Source: RH-AL1 sp964244495
GTDB lineage: Bacteria; Pseudomonadota; Alphaproteobacteria; Rhizobiales; Beijerinckiaceae
Reading direction: 5' to 3'
NCBI GenBank assembly: GCA_964244495.1
Contig: CAXTIU010000001.1
Span: 310,001-374,000 of the forward strand
DNA: 64,000 bases
Positions within the stretch are counted from its first letter, which is position 1; each line of letters starts with the position of its first letter. Shown here piece after piece: positions 61,192 to 64,000 of this stretch. The position numbers and the translations under genes are program-made. Under the pieces are notes generated by a model. That model saw only the letters and a program-made list of their open reading frames with translations, was not told the origin of the DNA and searched no databases.

Positions 61192-61987
61192 TTGTCACCC
61201 GCCGTGTTCGGATGACCGACGCGACCCGATGCGACGACGATCGCCAGCGCGGATCGCGCAACGCCGGGTTCTGCGAAGGGGAAGCACGTCGGCGTCATCC
61301 ACATCAACCAATCATGCATGCGAAATCCTGACGTCGTGGAGCATCCCGAAGACATGGCATGTCCCGAAATCTAGGAAAGTTCCGGAGTCCGAGACGACCC
61401 CGAGCTTTGGCGGGACCTCACGTCTTGGACGTCTCGAAGCCCTGAAAGTCTTGAAGCCATGGAAGTCCTGTAGTCTTGGAAGCCCTGAAGTCTTGAAACA
61501 GCCTGACGTTCCGGCCCGTGCCGAAGTCTCCAGGTTCCCGGCTGCGGCATGAGCCCCGATCTTGGCGAGGACCCTGGGCCGGCACAAGGAGAACTGTCCC
61601 CTTCGCGCCCGTCACCCACACTTTCGCACAGGCTTGCCCACATACTTGGACGATCTCGGACGCGGGACGACGGCGAAACGATCTTCAAACCTTAACCTCG
61701 ATCCGCCAAGTCCTGATGCCGGTCAAATTAGCCAACGCCGTCTCGATCACCAATGAAAACGCCGCCGAGAACCTGCGGCATAGATGCTGGATACGAGGGC
61801 GTCCGATGCCCGCGCCGGTCGCGACCGTCGGCACCGGCGGCAGGTCTTGGTCGCTCGCACGAGCGTGACGAGGGAACCTCCCGCGCGACTTGTGTCCTCC
61901 CGACCGAGCCCGTATCGTCACGGCGACGCGGAGGCGGCCGGTCGCGAGGCCGCGACGCGGTCGCCGTGTCGGGGCGTGCCGGTGCCG
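61192..61987. other. Non-coding region with decayed tandem repeat
   Basis: About 800 bases upstream of crtN. The left part should contain the crtN promoter. The stretch 61333-61510 is a degenerate tandem repeat, AT-richer than the surroundings, and its translations (for example FKTSGLPRLQDFHGFKTF on the minus strand) are repeat artefacts. The right part runs into tRNA-Ser(UGA). I see no gene. Confidence 0.55.
61422..61507. repeat. Degenerate 17-nt tandem repeat
   Basis: Units starting GTCTTG or close variants: 61422-61430 (partial), 61431-61447, 61448-61464, 61465-61472 (half), 61473-61489 and 61490-61507. The consensus is roughly GTCTTGAAGCCCTGAAA. Each unit has two similar 8-9 base halves. 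More diverged copies extend left to about 61333. Confidence 0.7.
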
Positions 61988-62077
61988 GGAAAGGTGGCCG
62001 AGTGGTTTAAGGCAGCGGTCTTGAAAACCGCCGTGGGTGCAAGCCCACCGTGGGTTCGAATCCCACCCTTTCCGCCA
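61988..62077 (+). tRNA. tRNA-Ser (anticodon UGA)
   Basis: Class II tRNA: acceptor GGAAAGG pairs with CCTTTCC, discriminator G, encoded CCA at 62075-62077. The anticodon stem GCGGT/ACCGC encloses CTTGAAA with anticodon TGA at 62022-62024, reading UCN codons. The long variable arm (CGTGGGTGCAAGCCCACCG) and T loop TTCGAAT are typical of tRNA-Ser. Confidence 0.97.
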
Positions 62078-62187
62078 AGCCCGCGCCGCGCCCTCGATCA
62101 GCCGGTGCGACGAGCCGGCGATCCGATCGCCGCCATCGGCTTGGCGGGGATTCGTCGACGCGCGTGCCTCAAGGGGGGTGGCGACGC

Positions 62188-63462
62188 CTACAGGAAGCGT
62201 CGGGGGTCGAAAGGGTCCGTGGCGATCTCGGTCGGGCGTCCCGCGACGAGTTGGGCCACGAGGCGGCCGGTGCGGGCCGACGCGACGAGACCGACGTGGC
62301 CGTGTCCGAAGGCGTAGATCACTTCGGGCGTCGCCCGCGAAGGACCGATGCAAGGGCGCCCATCCGGCATGCTCGGCCGGTCGCCGTGCCAGACGCGGAC
62401 GCGATCCGCCGGCACCGTCCTGGGCAACGCCGGGAACAGGCCGAGGAGATGCTCGCGCAGGATGTCGGCGCGGCGCCAGTCCGGGGCGGCGTTGAGCCCT
62501 GCGAACTCGACCTGACCCGCCGCCCGCAGACCGCCGTCCATCGCGTTCACAACCATCTTGGCGTCCGACACCATCATGGACGTGCGCGGTCCGGCTTCGG
62601 CGTCCGCGATCATCACGTGGTAGCCGCGCTCGGCCTCCAGCGGCAGCCGGTCGCCGAGCGTCGCGGTGAGCGCCGCCGAGCGGACCCCCGCCGCGACGAC
62701 CGCCGCATCGCAGGCGATCTCGCCGTCCACGATCCTCACGGCGCGGAGTCGCCGGTCGCGAATGCGGAAGCCGGTGGCGCGGGCGCCGACGAAGGTGGCG
62801 CCCCGCGCGCGGGCGAGGTTGGCCAGCGCCGCCACGTAGCCGCCGGGGTCCCGACAATGGCCGGCCTCCTCCACGACGAGCCCGAAGGTGTAGCGAGGAT
62901 GGAGGCCGGGCTCGCGCTGCCGCAGGTCCTCGGCGGAGAGTTCCAGCCACTCGACGCCCACGCGGCGGCGGATGTCCCACGCCGCGCCGTCGGCCTCGAA
63001 GGCGGCGCGGTCCGGATAAACGTGGAGCAGACCGCGACGCTCGATCAGGTGGGACACGCCGGCCTCCTTGGCCAGGGCGGCATGAAGCCCAGGAGCGTCG
63101 ACCAGGAGGTCGCGCAGCGCGCGCGCCGTGCGTTCCACGCGCGCGGCCGTTGAGCCCGACAGCAGGTAGCGCGCGAGCCAGGGCAGGAGCCTCGGCAGGT
63201 GGGACCAGCGGATCGCGAGCGGCCCGAGCGGATCGGCGAGGTAGGACGGCACCTTGCGCCACGCGCCGGGCGTCGCCGGCGGGATCACCGAGTGCGACGA
63301 CAACCAGCCGGCGTTGCCGTAGCTCGAGGCGTGCTCGCCGCCGGACGGGCCGGCATCGACGACCGTGACGCGGTGCCCGGCGCGCAGGCATTCGATCGCG
63401 CTCACCGCGCCGACGGCGCCCGAGCCGATCACGACGACGTGGCGACCGTCGCGCGCCGTCAC
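62188..63462 (-). CDS. DadA-like FAD-dependent amino-acid oxidoreductase
   Basis: A DAO-fold flavoenzyme of 424 residues, resembling the small subunit of D-amino-acid dehydrogenase (DadA). It has HVVVIGSGAVGAVSAIECLRAG at the N terminus, HASSYGNAGWLSSHSVIPPA, VVVEEAGHCRDPGGY-like and, at the C terminus, DGRPCIGPSRATPEVIYAFGHGHVGL. DadA deaminates D-amino acids to keto acids, feeding the electron-transport chain; substrate specificity is not readable here. A GTG start with no strong ribosome-binding site. It lies 43 bases after the hydroxyacid dehydrogenase. Confidence 0.85.
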   Translation of the reverse strand: MTARDGRHVVVIGSGAVGAVSAIECLRAGHRVTVVDAGPSGGEHASSYGNAGWLSSHSVIPPATPGAWRKVPSYLADPLGPLAIRWSHLPRLLPWLARYLLSGSTAARVERTARALRDLLVDAPGLHAALAKEAGVSHLIERRGLLHVYPDRAAFEADGAAWDIRRRVGVEWLELSAEDLRQREPGLHPRYTFGLVVEEAGHCRDPGGYVAALANLARARGATFVGARATGFRIRDRRLRAVRIVDGEIACDAAVVAAGVRSAALTATLGDRLPLEAERGYHVMIADAEAGPRTSMMVSDAKMVVNAMDGGLRAAGQVEFAGLNAAPDWRRADILREHLLGLFPALPRTVPADRVRVWHGDRPSMPDGRPCIGPSRATPEVIYAFGHGHVGLVASARTGRLVAQLVAGRPTEIATDPFDPRRFL

Positions 63463-63505
63463 GCGAGAGCACGTTCATCGCGCGGTGTCATCGGATCATG
63501 CCGCC

Positions 63506-64000
63506 TCAACCGCCGGCGGCGATGCGCCGGCAATGGTCGAGGGCGGCCTCGATCAGGTTGTCGCTGGCCTCCGCCGTGCGGAAGGCGGAATGGGCGGAAA
63601 GCGTGACGTTGGGCAGCGTGGTGAGCGCGTGCCCGTCCGGCAGCGGCTCCACGTCGAAGACGTCGAGCCCGGCGTGGCCGAGATGACCGGTGCGGAGCGC
63701 CGCCACCATCGCCGCCTCGTCGACGACCGCGCCCCGCGCGGTGTTGATCAGGATCGCGCCCGGCTTCATGGCGGCGATCCGTTCGCCGGACAGGAAACCG
63801 CGCGTTTCGTCGTGGAGGAGAAGGTGGAGCGAGACGACATCGCTCTCGGCGAGCAGCCGGTCCAACGCGACGAACGCGGCACCGGGATGAGCCTTGGGGG
63901 TCCGGTTCCAGGCCAGCACCCGCATGCCGACGCCGCCGGCGAGCCGCGCCATCTCGGACGCGATCCCGCCGAAGCCGACGAGGCCGAGCGTCTTGCCGGT
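63506..64000 (-). CDS. D-2-hydroxyacid dehydrogenase, 3' part
   Basis: The C-terminal 164 residues of a 2-hydroxyacid dehydrogenase of the phosphoglycerate-dehydrogenase-like group; the 5' part lies beyond the right edge. The visible NAD domain starts at TGKTLGLVGFGGIASEMA and contains AWNRTPKAHPG, AAMKPGAILINTARGAVVDE with the catalytic Arg, DVFDVEPLPDGHALTTLPN with the catalytic Glu and SAHSAFRTAEA with the catalytic His. The substrate is unknown; with the DadA-like gene it could be part of an amino-acid or keto-acid catabolic unit. Confidence 0.9.
   Translation of the reverse strand, partial: TGKTLGLVGFGGIASEMARLAGGVGMRVLAWNRTPKAHPGAAFVALDRLLAESDVVSLHLLLHDETRGFLSGERIAAMKPGAILINTARGAVVDEAAMVAALRTGHLGHAGLDVFDVEPLPDGHALTTLPNVTLSAHSAFRTAEASDNLIEAALDHCRRIAAGG

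Noticed and set aside
58061..61261. One open frame of 1066 codons that could suggest a fused carotenoid enzyme
   Set aside because: The upstream half is crtN read in the wrong frame; the real crtN lies one frame over and its stop overlaps the crtP GTG.
61333..61510. Possible CRISPR array
   Set aside because: Units are 17 bases, degenerate and adjacent without spacers, and no cas genes are in the window.

Overview
The window comes from a high-G+C alphaproteobacterium, most likely Hyphomicrobiales (Rhizobiales) and plausibly near Methylobacteriaceae or related pink or red plant and lichen lineages. This rests on a 14-gene nuo operon followed by birA and an RNase J gene, a mitochondrial-type NDUFA12 gene, a hisI-folE-iscU-like-yidD neighbourhood, and a C30-type carotenoid cluster. 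No organism was assigned by database search.

Layout. 1-17000 is a minus-strand block: nuoA-B-C-D-E-F-(small coiled-coil gene)-G-H-I-J-K-L-M-N, then birA and the 5' part of rnj. 17100-22400 holds a small exported protein, photolyase, an RluC-type pseudouridine synthase, the complex I accessory protein NDUFA12 and an lrgAB pair. 22400-28400 holds a YbdK-type carboxylate-amine ligase, tRNA-Ser(GCU), small exported proteins, a Lys/Ala-rich protein, gatB and a degenerate HEPN/MNT (hepT-mntA-like) pair. 28400-37500 is housekeeping: aspS, rnd, ppx-ppk, a CBS-pair protein, hisI and folE. 37600-54500 has an IscU-like protein, a MipA/OmpV outer-membrane protein, yidD, an exported 5-residue-repeat protein, mfd, purB, rpe, an RMND1/DUF155 protein coupled to a P1 peptidase and serB, miaA, a SCO-family protein, galM and a single-domain response regulator. 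54600-61200 is a carotenoid cluster: acyltransferase, aldehyde dehydrogenase, glycosyltransferase, CrtP-like and CrtN-like. 61200-64000 has a repeat-bearing non-coding stretch, tRNA-Ser(UGA), a DadA-like oxidoreductase and the 3' part of a 2-hydroxyacid dehydrogenase.

How the genes work together. The nuo block encodes all 14 core subunits of complex I, and NDUFA12 3.6 kb away is an alphaproteobacterial accessory subunit. gatB plus an AspRS carrying the non-discriminating signature residues fit tRNA-dependent asparagine synthesis. ppk and ppx overlap by 4 bp and make and degrade polyphosphate. The carotenoid genes are the late part of a staphyloxanthin-like route (desaturation, terminal oxidation, aldehyde to acid, glycosylation, acylation); the C30 backbone synthase is not in the window.

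No transposase, phage or CRISPR locus was seen. The least ordinary items are the HEPN/MNT pair with key residues lost in both partners, a frameshift in the small gene between nuoF and nuoG, a 33-bp dispersed element with three TGCGTCA heptamers, a decayed 17-nt tandem repeat next to crtN, and the same 15-nt (AKSTx) coding repeat in two unlinked proteins.
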